From positions 1,264,122 to 1,328,121 of the forward strand of contig CAWHCN010000017.1 in assembly GCA_963827935.1 (NCBI GenBank): 64,000 nt of DNA, in the 5' to 3' direction. The first letter of the stretch is position 1; each line of letters opens with the position of its first letter. The position numbers and the translations under genes were made by a program. Positions 10,342-19,977 of this stretch are shown piece after piece. The notes beneath the pieces are model-generated. The model did no database searches and was not told where the DNA came from. It was given only the letters and a program-made list of their open reading frames with translations. The stretch comes from DATFNV01 sp963827935 (GTDB taxonomy: Bacteria > Planctomycetota > Planctomycetia > Gemmatales > Gemmataceae).

Positions 10342-12031
10342 TCAAAACACCGCCTGTACAGTTTGCTGCTGGCTGGAGCCAACCTCCCCTTCAGACGGCA
10401 ATGCGATTCCGATGCCGCGTCCCCGCCACCATTCCTCGGCTCGCTCCGTCGTCCATTGACTCGCGCATTCGCAGGCAGCCAGCTCTTTTTCCAGGCTCAC
10501 CGCGTCCTGATAACGGTGGTCCGGGTCTTTTTCGAGGCAACGCAGAATGATGCTTTGGAGGTCGGTCGGGACTCGTTCCTGGAACGCCAGGCTCGGAACC
10601 AGCGCCTCGTACCCATGCGCGTGCAGCATTTCGAGAGTCGACTGGCGGTCGAAGGGAAGCTGGCCGGTCATCAGGTAATAGGCCACGCCGCCAAGATTGT
10701 AGATGTCGGTGCGAGCGTCGAGGGGATGGCGGCCGCGGGCCTGTTCTGGCGACATGAAGGCCGGCGAGCCGGTGATGGCCCCGTCCCGGGTCAGCTTGAC
10801 CGAGTCGCCCTCCGAGTCGCCGCCGAGGGTTGTCACCAGGCCAAAGTCGAGCAGCTTGGCCACGTCGTGGATCTTGCCCCGTTCGCAGGCGAAGATGTTG
10901 CTCGGCTTGACATCGCGATGAATCAGGCCGATGGCGTGCGCTTCGCGCAGGGCCTGACAGACCTGCCTGAGGAAATGAACGGTTCGCTCGGGCGGCATGG
11001 CCCCGTGCTGCTCGACCAGGTCCTCCAGGTTCATCCCCGGCAGGTATTCCATGACGTAATAGAACGTGCCGTCCTCCGTGTGGCCGTAATCGAAGATCTC
11101 GATGGTGTTCCAGTGGGTCAAGGTGGCGGCAGCCTGGACTTCGCGCTCGAAGCGAATCAAGGTCTTGGGATCGCCGGCCTGGTCCGGGCGAATCATCTTG
11201 ATGGCACAGGGCCGGCGCAGGAGGACGTGCTCGGCCAGGTAGACCGTACCCATGCCGCCAAAACCCAGGACTTGCTTCAGCCGATATTGACCGATGCGCT
11301 CGGCCTCGTGGGCCTTCTGCTGGAGTTCGTGAAACTTGCGCGAGCCGAGCACCGCAATCGCCACCGCCACGGCCAGCAAGATCAGCGTTTCCGGTAGGGC
11401 GGTCAGAATGGAGGCCGCCGTGCTCCGGTCCAGCAGGCTGGCAGCAACCAGCAGGCTAACGGGCAGCAGGGCCAGGATCCCCACGACCACGGCGCAGCGC
11501 CGCCAGGTATTGGGGATAAAGGCACCATACAGGACGATCAACAGAAACCAGGCGCAGGACACCGGCCAGGCCGACCAGCCGATAGACAACCGCTTCCTCG
11601 CCCGGAACAATGGCCCGCAGCAGGGCGCCGTCGTGATAGGTCTCGATCTGCAGCCAGGCGAAGAAGGCCGCGATCGACCCGAAGATCGTCAATTCCACCT
11701 TGCGCAGCGCGCACAAGGAAAGGGGCCAGCGACTCCAGAGCAAGCCCGCGGCGCCGGCCAGCACCACGGTTTCACAACCGCCGAACACCAGCCAGAGCGG
11801 CCGATAATCGAACGCCGGACCGAGCTGCAGCACGTTCTTCACAAAATGGATCGCGAAGGGGACCAGCACGATCAGGATGGCCATGCGCAGTCGCGTCCGC
11901 AGCAGGCACGACGTTTCGTCGGTGAAGCCCGGACCGGAGCTGGCGGCGAGCCGGCAGCGCATCTTGCGGGAGACGAACCCCGCCTTTTCATCCGGCGTGT
12001 GCCGTTTTCGCGGTAGTAAAGTAGCGCTCAT
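10342..12031 (-). CDS. Membrane Ser/Thr protein kinase (frame interrupted once)
   Basis: The start at 12031 (MSATLLPRK) follows GGGAG. About seven hydrophobic segments occupy the first 250 residues. A frameshift near 11560-11600 separates this part from the kinase domain, which resumes with further membrane segments and then the Hanks-type domain: GFGGMGTVYLAE (P-loop), AIKMIR (Lys), HRDVKPSN (catalytic loop), DFGLVTT (DFG) and the SPEQ motif. The kinase therefore faces the cytoplasm at the C-terminus, the reverse of the usual layout. The last codons (QQQTVQAVF) lie in a sequence that is duplicated upstream at 9993-10010. Targets are unknown. A role in signalling is inferred from the family. 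Confidence 0.85.
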
Positions 12032-12210
12032 TGTTGACTCCCAGCGTAAACTCCCGTCTCCTCGGAGTGCCGAGGCACATCCTCGGCCGCAAGGTATTAT
12101 ACGGGTTACCCACCCGACCTCGGTCAATAACGTGCGGGTTTTGCAATCGAGGGAGCCGATGATGGGATCGCGAACCGTGAGGGGACGAAACGAGAGGAAG
12201 GCCGTGGACG

Positions 12211-14275
12211 CTAAGAGCGTTCGGAAGAATTGAACCACAGACACTCGTTGTGGCACGGTCTCCTGACCGTGCCACTTCGGCTGACCGAAGGTCTCCACGC
12301 ATCCATCGCGGATTCCGGGAGACCTTCGGTCAGGCCGGGTGGCATGGTCAGGGGACCGTGCCACAACGGCGCGAGGCGCGTCGGGCTCGGCGTCATTGTT
12401 TCCGAACGCTCTAATCGTTTTCCTTGTTCCAGCGCCGAGCGGACGCCGACCCGGGCCACGAAGCGCACCTTCTGCTGGGCCGTCAGCTCGCTGGTGTAGC
12501 GCTTGCGGACCGCGTCGATCCAGCGGACCGGGCGTTTGCCGTAGTCAGCGGCAATGCGCGTCAGCACCGGCCCGTCCTGGCAAAGCGCGCCGCGGATGCC
12601 GGCCTCTAGGTCGTCTTCCGAGGTGATCTCGTTGTAACCCACGCCCAGGCCCTTCGCCAGGGCGGCGTAGTCGAGGTGGGCCAGCATGGTGGCCGTGGTG
12701 CGGGCGTAGGCCGATAGTTGCAACTTCTGCATGTAATGATAGGCCTGATCGTCCAGCACGAAGAACTTGACCGGCAAGGCCTCGCGGGCGGCCGTGCTAA
12801 TCTCCACCGCCGTCATCAGAAAGCAGCCGTCGCCCGTCAGCGTCACCGTTTGCCGGCCGGGAAACACTCGCTGAGCCCCGATCGAGGCCGGGATCGACCA
12901 GCCCATCGCCTGGTTATTGGTCGGGTTGAAATACGTCCGGGCCTGCACCGCGGTGAACGCCTCGGCGGCGTAGTGCTCCGCCAGGGCCACATCCACGAAA
13001 AACAGGGCGTCGGACCGGGTGCAGCGGCGCAGGGCCAGCACCGCCAGCATCGGATCGACACCGCATTTCGCATACGATTCCTGGTGTTTCCTGTACTCCT
13101 CCTTGCGCAGGCCGGCGACGCGGGCCGGCAGCTTGCAATCCTGCGCGGCGCAGGCGATCGGCCTGCTCCAGCAGCCCACTGAGGAAAACGCCGGCATCGG
13201 CATGCACGCACACCGACGTCTTCATCACCTTGCCCAGGTTGTCGGCGTTGGCGTCCACGTGAATCAAACAGCGTGATTGCGGATCGGAATAGAAGCCCGT
13301 GGAAACTTCGCTGTAGCGCACGCCGATGGCCAGGACCAGGTCGACATCGCCGAAGACCTCCTCGGCGGTCTTCGTGGCCTGGGGTCCGTAGCCCCAGCCG
13401 ACGGCCAGCGGATGGCTCTCGGGGAACGCCCCCTTGCCGGAGACGCTCGTGGCCACCGGCGCCTGGAGCAACTCGGCCACCTCGACCAGGGCCGGCGAGG
13501 CATCCATGCAGCCGACGCCGGCGTAGATGCCAACCCGGTGGCGGCGGTTGCCGAGCAGGGCCACGGCCCGGCCGAAGGCCTCCTCGGCCAGCGGCCACCC
13601 CGCCACGGCCAGTGGCGGACAGTTGAACTTGCTCGTCTCAATCAAGAGCGGATAGGGGACCACCACGGCCGTCGGCCCCGGCTCTCCGGAAACCGCCAGC
13701 GCCAGCGCCTGGCGCACCGCCCCGGGGATGTCGCCCACACACTTGACCGGAAAGACCCCCTTGGTGACCGGCTCCAGCAGGGCCGCATTCGGCAGTTCGT
13801 GGACCTGGAATGGCTTGTATTTCTCGCCGCGGGCCACATCGCAGACGACGGCCACCACCGGCGAGCTGTCGAGCAGGGCTTCCCCCAGCCCCGTGAGCGA
13901 GTTGGTGACGCCGGGGCCGGGGACCACGCAGAGGACGCCGGGCTTGCCGGTGCTGCGGGCGTAGCCGTCGGCCATGCACGCCGCCGAGAACTCGTGGGTC
14001 ACTAGGAGGTACGGCAGCCCCCGGGTCTTCATTGCATCCCACAGCTCGTTGTCCTGCGCCCCGGGGATGCCGTAAACGCACTCGACCCCCTCTTTGAGCA
14101 GGGTCTCGACGATAGCGGCGGCTCCGGTCATGTGCCCGGAGACGGTGCCGTCGTCGTCCTTCTCGTGCAGGACCCTGCGCAGGGGCCCGGCGCCGACCAC
14201 TGGCGGAATTGCGGACGCCAGGGCGCCGGCGGCGACGACCCGTAGCAGGTCGCGCCGCGACAAGGAATGAAACAT
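12211..14275 (-). CDS. Tat-exported thiamine-diphosphate-dependent enzyme, acetolactate-synthase-like (frame interrupted once)
   Basis: The N-terminus MFHSLSRRDLLRVVAAGALAS is a twin-arginine signal, unusual for this family. The Pyr domain has the catalytic Glu in VTHEFSAACMADGYA. The central domain is present, and after a frameshift near 13130 the PP domain follows with GDGCFLMTAVEIS. The cofactor motif ends LDDQ where LNNQ is usual. The C-terminal 50 or so residues (from LAPLWHGPL) are read out of a 123-bp palindromic repeat at 12246-12368, so the natural C-terminus has probably been replaced. The enzyme may be a decarboxylase or carboligase acting in the periplasm; the substrate is unknown. 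Confidence 0.8.
12246..12368. repeat. 123-bp palindromic repeat, copy 2
   Basis: It is a near-identical match to 10017-10139 (differences such as GGCATGGTCAGGGGACC against GGCACGGTCAGGAGACC). Its minus strand is translated as the C-terminus of the thiamine-diphosphate enzyme. Confidence 0.85.
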
Positions 14276-14387
14276 GCGGCCTCCCGGGAGTCAGTCGAGG
14301 ACAGAGCCAGGGAGGAATATCGGATGCCGCAACCTGGGCGCATCGGACAACCGTGCGGACCGCGATGGGACGAGGTGCGCTCACCCC

Positions 14388-15308
14388 TCATGTCGCGTAC
14401 AACCAGCGCCACCGGCCCAGGAGGAGAATGGGAACGAGCAGGACAAGGAGAACCAGCCCGAAGCTACCGGCCACCGCCGTGGCCAGCACGGCATCGAGCA
14501 CGACCAGGCCCAGCAGCGAGCGTTTGACGGCGGCCTGCACATGCCGCGGCGTGGGATCGGCGATGGCCTTGCCCAGCGGAATCCCCACCACGAATGCCAG
14601 CACCACCAGCAGATAGGGGAAGAGCGGCGAGGCGGTGCCCGGGTCAAAAAGCGCCGGCACGGGCAGGGCGAGGAAGAGGGCCGCCAGCATGATGCCGGCC
14701 GCTCCCCCCAGCGCCGCCTGGCTGCTCAGCCGCGCCTCGGTGCGGGCGAACCAGGTTACCCCCCCGATGTACAGCCCGACCACCAGAGCCAGCAGCCAGC
14801 CCCAGCGCTCGATCGGCTCGCCCAGGACCGTAAGGCCCAACAGCACATTGAGCAGTCGGCACAGCCCCATGCCGGCCGGGCCCATCCAGGTGCGCTTCAG
14901 CCACCGATCGTAACCCACGATGGCGGCCACCAGCAGCAGAGCGCTCACGATCGGCGCCGAGCGATGGCCTTCCTCGTGGCGCAGGGCGGACAGGATGGCG
15001 ACAGTCACACCCCCGGCGAAGAGGACGGCGGCAACAATCGAAGCCGCGGTGCGCGAAACCCGCCCGGAAGGAATGGGACGGTCAGGGCGCTCGTGACGAT
15101 CCTGTTCGACATCGCAAACATCGTTCAAGACCATGCCCCCGCAATACAGGCAGGCCGACGCGAGGCAGAGCAGCAGAAACGTAACCGCGGAGAGCGATTG
15201 CTCCGGATGGGCGTGGCCAACCGCCAGGGCGGCGAGGGCGATGTCGGCCAGCGCCGTGAAGACGTTAGGCAGGCGGATGAGCTGAAGGTAGGGGCGGAGA
15301 CGGTTCAT
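14388..15308 (-). CDS. UbiA-family prenyltransferase
   Basis: This 306-residue integral membrane protein has eight to nine hydrophobic helices. The first Asp-rich motif reads NDVCDVEQDRHERPDRPIPS, as in UbiA prenyltransferases that bind the prenyl diphosphate through Mg. A second motif, near YDRWLKR, is less canonical. An ATG at 15308 gives MNRLRPYLQLIRLPN, the usual UbiA start; a TTG six codons earlier is also possible. Such enzymes attach isoprenoid chains to aromatic rings or sugars in quinone, heme or related lipid synthesis. The neighbours do not identify the acceptor. The frame is intact. Confidence 0.9.
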   Translation of the reverse strand: MNRLRPYLQLIRLPNVFTALADIALAALAVGHAHPEQSLSAVTFLLLCLASACLYCGGMVLNDVCDVEQDRHERPDRPIPSGRVSRTAASIVAAVLFAGGVTVAILSALRHEEGHRSAPIVSALLLVAAIVGYDRWLKRTWMGPAGMGLCRLLNVLLGLTVLGEPIERWGWLLALVVGLYIGGVTWFARTEARLSSQAALGGAAGIMLAALFLALPVPALFDPGTASPLFPYLLVVLAFVVGIPLGKAIADPTPRHVQAAVKRSLLGLVVLDAVLATAVAGSFGLVLLVLLVPILLLGRWRWLYAT

Positions 15309-15335
15309 GGCAGACTCTATAGGCAAAATGGCCTA

Positions 15336-15923
15336 TCAACGGCCAGGTGTGTCGATCAAGCTCTGCAGTCGCCTCGCCAACTCAGGTAGCAGGCGTGGGC
15401 ACCAGGTGGCGTCGATCAGCCCCACTTCCAGGAGATCGCGGAGATGGGTTCGGTCCTTGTCTCGAAACGCCGTGAGCTTGATTCCAACCAACGCAGCGAG
15501 AGACAGCACGCGGTATGAACCTGCCGATTCCGACTCGCTGACATCGGGATTAGGCAACAGTTCCTCTTCTCGCACCTTTTCCCCGGCGAACACCAGGTGA
15601 ACCGCATCGCGCGCTTTCGCCGTGGGGCCGTCGAGGAATAGGTCGATGCCGGCAGAATGGCGGTAGACGAAGCCAGCCGCTTCGAGCGCGGCCTTCACGG
15701 CATTCAGGTCGCCCCGGCGAATCAGGAGATCGACATCGCGCGTATTTCGTACGGCGGTCTCGTCCACGCGGGTGACCCACGCAGCCACCGCATTCCCGCC
15801 GACGACCGCGTAGAGTATGCCGGCCTTTTCCAGGGCGGCTGTCGCACGCAGGAGGCGCTCCCGAACCTTCTCCACGGCTCGCACCATCCTGTCCAGGGAA
15901 AATGGGCCGTACAACATTGCCAT
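15336..15923 (-). CDS. Nucleotidyltransferase-fold protein (AbiEii/DUF1814-like)
   Basis: A protein of about 195 residues with a nucleotidyltransferase core: AVVGGNAVAAWV, then RNTRDVDLLIRRGD, which supplies the Asp-x-Asp pair of the superfamily. A later LAALVGIKLTAFRDKDRTHLRDL stretch resembles the helical part of AbiEii- and HEPN-linked nucleotidyltransferases. The start at 15923 lies 7 bp after the stop of the sugar isomerase, so the two share an operon. It could be a toxin-like nucleotidyltransferase or a housekeeping relative; no antitoxin gene is adjacent. Confidence 0.75.
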   Translation of the reverse strand: MAMLYGPFSLDRMVRAVEKVRERLLRATAALEKAGILYAVVGGNAVAAWVTRVDETAVRNTRDVDLLIRRGDLNAVKAALEAAGFVYRHSAGIDLFLDGPTAKARDAVHLVFAGEKVREEELLPNPDVSESESAGSYRVLSLAALVGIKLTAFRDKDRTHLRDLLEVGLIDATWCPRLLPELARRLQSLIDTPGR

Positions 15924-15930
15924 CGCCGAC

Positions 15931-16774
15931 TCACGGTGCCAGGATCGCCTTGACCCGCTCCAGCGCCGTCCGCGCTGCCGCGTCCGGGTCATCGACATAC
16001 GGATACAGCTCGATCGTCACCCAGCCATCATAGCCAATCTGCCGGATCGCCCGGAAGGTGGCGGCGAAGTCGATCGCCCCTTCCCCCGGCACCAGGTGAT
16101 GATGCACCCGCGTGGCGGCGATGTCTTCCAGGTGGAAATGACGGATGTACTTGGCCACCCGCGGGATGGTCGTTGCCGGATCGTCGCCGACGCAATATGC
16201 GTGGCCGATGTCGAAATTGAGACCGACGGCCGGCGAGTCGATATGCTTCATGAATTCCAGAAACTGGTCGGCCGTTTCGATGAGCAGCCCCGGTTCCGGC
16301 TCGATCAAGAGCAGCACGCCTTCCTTCTCCGCATGGGCGATGACCGGCTTGAGCATCTCGACAAACAGCTTCAAGCCGGCCGCGAATGGCTGCCCCGGCT
16401 CCAGCGGGCCGCCCGGCTCGGTGGTGATGCAATTCGCTCCCAGCTCGCGGGCCAGAGTGAGGCTGCGGATAGTGTGATCGATGCGGACAGCGCGATAGTT
16501 CGGGTCCGGCTCGATCCACGACGGATGCCAGTAGCGCTGCCGGCGGTCGTTGACCGCGTGCATCATGAACGAGTTGATATTCGGAGATGGCCAGGTGATT
16601 CTTCGCCAGGGCGTCGCGCAGGGCCTGCTTCTGTTCGTCGAGCAGGAAGGCCGGCCAGGCATGGGGGACGTCGGCCATGATCTCGACGCCCATGTAGCCA
16701 ATGCCCGCCAGGCGCCGCGCCGCCTCCGCAAAGGTGAATCGGAGATAGGCATTGGTGGAAAAGGCCAGTTTCAT
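15931..16774 (-). CDS. Sugar phosphate isomerase/epimerase-like TIM-barrel protein (frame interrupted once)
   Basis: It starts MKLAFSTNAYLRFTFAEAARRL at 16774 and, after a frameshift near 16580, continues as SFMMHAVNDRRQRYW... to a stop at 15931. Metal and substrate residues of xylose-isomerase-like barrels are visible: LLIEPEPG (Glu), NFDIGHAY (Asp, His), HFHLEDIAA (His, Glu) and VTIELYPY (Glu). The product is about 280 residues, normal for the family. It heads an operon with the nucleotidyltransferase. Substrate unknown; planctomycetes carry many paralogues for sugar catabolism. Confidence 0.85.
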
Positions 16775-17078
16775 GCAAGTATCCCCGACAGGGGAAGGTT
16801 CCGCATGTCGGGTGGATTTTGCGGCTTCCCGATCGTGTCCCCGCCTCGCAGCCGTTCTTTACGGGGCGAAGCGTTGACGCTTGGCTCTGCATCTGCCGTG
16901 TGGCTTTCATCTTACTCCTGCCGCTCGATGACGGCAAACCGCCTTAGGCCGGCCCGATCGCCCCGGCTGCGCCAGGGTGCTTCCACGCTGGCAGCGTGCG
17001 GGAAGAGGGGGGAGTCGAGACGCGGCTTGCCTGGCTTGCCAGGGGCGGATCAGAGGGTAGAATCAGTGTCGGACAGGT
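16775..17078. other. Intergenic region between the isomerase gene and tRNA-Met
   Basis: 304 bp without a convincing gene. It must hold the upstream region of the minus-strand isomerase and, at its right end, the tRNA promoter. No repeat was seen. Confidence 0.6.
17036..17063 (+). promoter_or_regulatory. Sigma70-type promoter for tRNA-Met
   Basis: TTGCCA (17036-17041) and TAGAAT (17058-17063) are 16 bp apart. The -10 box ends 15 bp before the first base of the tRNA. Confidence 0.6.
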
Positions 17079-17151
17079 GGCGGCGTAGCTCAGCGGTTAG
17101 AGCAGGGTCTTCATAAGGCCAAGGTCGCTGGTTCAATTCCAGCCGCCGCTA
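17079..17151 (+). tRNA. tRNA-Met (anticodon CAT)
   Basis: A 73-nt cloverleaf can be drawn by eye. The acceptor stem GGCGGCG pairs with CGCCGCT (one G-U pair); the D stem is GCTC/GAGC; the anticodon loop is TTCATAA; the T arm is GCTGG-TTCAATT-CCAGC; the discriminator is A, and no CCA is encoded. The outermost anticodon-stem pair is G-A, which could be real or a base error. Elongator Met is most likely, but a CAT tRNA can also be tRNA-Ile read after lysidine modification, and sequence alone does not settle it here. Confidence 0.93.
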
Positions 17152-17212
17152 TTGACGGAAGCAGACAATCACGCTGCTGGCTCACCGCCCCTGATAGGCG
17201 ATGTATGCCTCC

Positions 17213-18119
17213 TCAGCGACAGCCTTCCGGCCGCCGCGCCAGGGTTGCCGCCTGACTGACCCACGGGTCCTTGCTCCGGCAGAGTTCCTCCAGCCGTGCG
17301 GACACTTTTGGGTCTTGCCCGAGTTGTCGCACCACGGCGATCTGCTCCATAGCTTCTCTGTCCGGCCGCGGCCCGTCGCCTGCCTGGGGCTCCCAGTGAT
17401 TGCCGCCAAGGAATGTCAGGGCTCGAAGCACGCGTAGCCGGCTTTCTGCTCCGAGGTCGGTTTGCCATGAGTCCGCACTCTGCGCCTCGGGGAAGCGGGC
17501 CTGCCATGCGGACATCGTAGTAGCTGTTTCGGCATACTGCCCCGTTGTGATCCTCAAGCCGGATCAGGTCAAATCGCTCGCCAATCCTTGCGTAGTACTG
17601 CTTCACCCAATCGGGGCCAAGTCCCACTTCCTCGGTTTCCAGTACGAGCAGAGGGCCGTCGTGCCCGGCGTCCTGCAAGCAGGCTTCGGCCAAATAGCAC
17701 CGGTAACCGGTGTCGAACTTATGTTCGGATATCAGCTCTCCCATATTTCCGAAAAGGGTCAATCGAAGCGGCGAGGAACCTGGCTGGACCGACCCCAGGT
17801 AGTCCACTTCAAGAAGCAAGTAAGAAGAGTGGTCATCCACGCCCCGCGCGAACTCCCAGATGTACCTGGGGTCATAATCGTCGTGTTTGTTGTACTGGCG
17901 CCCAGGAACGAGCTTGGCGATCGCCCCAAGCAACTCGCGCCTCTGGTTCTCTTGCTCGTATAGATGGCTGAGATCCTGACCGACATAGGCCTTAAATTGC
18001 CGGAACGCATCGGGATCGGCCGATCCGCCAACCTCGTTAAGGTCCGCCAATGTGGTCTTGGCGCAGCCGACCGCGAGGCACGCGAAAGCGCACAAGCTCA
18101 CCAGGAGGAATGGACGCAT
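17213..18119 (-). CDS. Lipoprotein of unknown function with HEAT-like C-terminus (frame interrupted once)
   Basis: It starts MRPFLLVSLCAFACLAVGCAK, with a lipobox LAVGC, after AAGGA. About 195 residues of unrecognised sequence follow (FKAYVGQDLSHLYEQENQRREL..., GLGPDWVKQYYARIGE). A frameshift near 17520 leads into the true C-terminus, LRALTFLGGNHWEPQ..., which ends with DPKVSARLEELCRSKDPWV, like a HEAT-type helical repeat. Without the shift the frame would run on to 17169 as low-complexity sequence. Probably anchored in a membrane facing the periplasm. No function can be assigned. Confidence 0.65.
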
Positions 18120-18288
18120 GGGAGAATCCTTAAGGGGTGATTTGCCCCCGGGATGCTCGTTTGCATCTGGACAGGCACTAATCGACCTTATCGCGGGTAT
18201 TCTCCGTCGCGCGTCTTTCCGGTCAAGCCCAACCGCGTTCGGTGATGTGCTCCTGTGTCTGGCACTTGCGGAAAGTGATACTCGCGCT

Positions 18289-19647
18289 CTACACCAGCCC
18301 TGTCAGCACGCGCCCGGTGCTCAGCGGATACGGTCGATGCAAATTATCGACCATTGTTGCTTCCGGGTCGAGCCCCAGGTAGTGATAGGCGGTGGCGTGT
18401 ACGTCCACCGGATCGACCGGGTCCGAGGCGGGGTAGGCGCCGATACGGTCCGAACTGCCGATGGTCCGGCCGCCCGGGATGCCGCCGCCGGCCAGCACGA
18501 CCGATTGACACAGGCCCCAGTGATCGCGACCGCCCTGCGGGTTGATCCGCGGGGTGCGGCCAAACTCGCCCATCACCACCACCAGGGTTTGCTCCCACAG
18601 CCCGCGCTGCTCCAGGTCGTCGAATAGGGCGGACAGGCCCTGGTCGAGCATGGGCAGCAATTCGTCCTTGAGGGCGGGGAAGTTCTTCGAGTGCGTGTCC
18701 CAGCCGTCGCAGACGGTCATTTCGTTGAAGTGGACGGCGATCATCGGGACACCGGCCTCGGCCAGGCGGCGCGATAGGAGCAATGCCTGACCGAAGCGGT
18801 GCCGGCCGTAGCGGTCCCGCAGGCTCGCCGGCTCGCCATCCAGACGGAACGGCCGGGCGGCACCGCCCGAGGCCCCGGAGAGAGCGACCGCCTGGTTGCG
18901 CAAGGCACGCTGCGGGCCGGAGTCCGGCAGAGTGGGGCTGCGCTGTTCCAGCACCGCCAGCAGGGCCGCCCGTTGCTCCAGCCGCTCGGCCGAGACCTCG
19001 GGCGGCGGACTGAGGGCGGGAATGCCACTGGCCGTGCCGGGCTCGCCGTTGACCGCCAGCGGATCGACCAGCGGCCCGAGGAAGCCGCCGCCCCCGCCGC
19101 GCAGGAGCGACCGGGCCCGCTTGAATTCGCCCTGCGTGCTGCTGCGCACGGCCAGTTCCGGCACCGCGACAAATCCCGGCAGTCCGACCGGCACCGGCTT
19201 GAACCGGGCCAGCACCGCGCCCAGGTGCGGAAAGTCGGTCCGCTGCGGCGGGCGCACGTCGTTGTCCTCGCCGGGCCGCTCCACCTCCCGGCCGGTCAAC
19301 GTATAGTAGATCATGGGCGTATGGTTATGGTTATTGTGGCTGACCGAGCGCACCAGGGCGTAACGGTCCGCCCGCTGTGCCAGGCGCGGCAGATGCTCGC
19401 AAATCCGCAGGCCGGTGCAGTTGGTGGCGATGGGACGGAACGGACCGCGGACTTCCGCCGGAGCCTCCGGTTTCAGATCCCACATGTCCAGGTGCGGCGG
19501 GCCGCCAAGCAGGTAGACGAGAATACAGGAGCGAGCCCCGCCCCGGACCGGTGCCCGGGCGGCGTGCACCCGGTGTGCGGTCAGGAACCCGGCCACGCCA
19601 AGTCCGCCGCCGATCCGCAGAAAGTCGCGGCGACCCAGGAAGAACAC
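18289..19647 (-). CDS. DUF1501 domain-containing protein with Tat signal
   Basis: I start at a GTG at 19647 because AAGGAG lies 7 bases before it and the next residues (FFLGRRDFLRIGGGLGVAGF) form a twin-arginine signal. The frame is open to 19725, but that extension is translated from a repeat. The 452-residue protein has the DUF1501 landmarks: LVYLLGGPPHLDMWDLKP, the SHNNHNHTP region, GWDTHSKNF and VVVMGEFGRTP, with the sulfatase-like metal-site fold. In planctomycetes these usually pair with DUF1549/DUF1553 cytochrome-like proteins; no such partner is adjacent here. Confidence 0.92.
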   Translation of the reverse strand: MFFLGRRDFLRIGGGLGVAGFLTAHRVHAARAPVRGGARSCILVYLLGGPPHLDMWDLKPEAPAEVRGPFRPIATNCTGLRICEHLPRLAQRADRYALVRSVSHNNHNHTPMIYYTLTGREVERPGEDNDVRPPQRTDFPHLGAVLARFKPVPVGLPGFVAVPELAVRSSTQGEFKRARSLLRGGGGGFLGPLVDPLAVNGEPGTASGIPALSPPPEVSAERLEQRAALLAVLEQRSPTLPDSGPQRALRNQAVALSGASGGAARPFRLDGEPASLRDRYGRHRFGQALLLSRRLAEAGVPMIAVHFNEMTVCDGWDTHSKNFPALKDELLPMLDQGLSALFDDLEQRGLWEQTLVVVMGEFGRTPRINPQGGRDHWGLCQSVVLAGGGIPGGRTIGSSDRIGAYPASDPVDPVDVHATAYHYLGLDPEATMVDNLHRPYPLSTGRVLTGLV

Positions 19648-19977
19648 GGTTCGCTCCTTAAGCCCGAATTTCTCACCACAAAGGACACAAAGAACACAAA
19701 GAAGAGAAGGCGCAGGGCATTGCACAGGTGAGCCAGCTTGGGGTCTGGCCAGACCGAGGAAGGCTGTCCCGACGCATGTTGTTCTTGGCCTTTTCTTCTT
19801 TGTGTTCTTTGTGTCCTTTGTGGTGAGAAATGCAAGTTAGAACGCCCTTCTGAGGGGGTCGATCAGCCAGCTTCGGTCCATCATACCCAATGCGCTGGGG
19901 AGCGCACGCTCGCATTTCGGCTGCCCGCGCCGTCGACCCGATATCACCGGTCCGGGCGAAGCGCCAGTGGCGACGGC
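19648..19977. other. Gene-free stretch holding a long inverted repeat
   Basis: 330 bp between the start of the DUF1501 gene and the end of the ABC permease gene. It contains the 162-bp inverted-repeat element at 19669-19830 and no convincing coding sequence. Confidence 0.6.
19669..19830. repeat. Inverted-repeat element, CACAAAGGACACAAAG family, copy 1
   Basis: Two perfect 36-nt arms (19669-19704 and 19795-19830) surround a 90-bp centre. Each arm is a run of ACACAAAGA-like units. The same family recurs at 24512-24618. No transposase is present, so this is a passive, MITE- or REP-like element. Confidence 0.85.

Larger units (their letters stand above)
9979..10369. repeat. Direct repeats (about 32 bp) bracketing the palindrome cluster
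   Basis: The block CCGATCAA-N6-GCCTGTACAGTTTGCTGC occurs at 9979-10010 and again at 10338-10369. The second copy contains the stop codon and last codons of the kinase gene. The palindromic repeats lie exactly between them, as if a cluster had been inserted into, or had grown within, a duplicated 3' end. Confidence 0.6.

Noticed and set aside
16550..17116. A plus-strand open frame running into tRNA-Met
   Set aside because: It overlaps the sugar isomerase gene and the tRNA and shows no domain; the tRNA has its own promoter.
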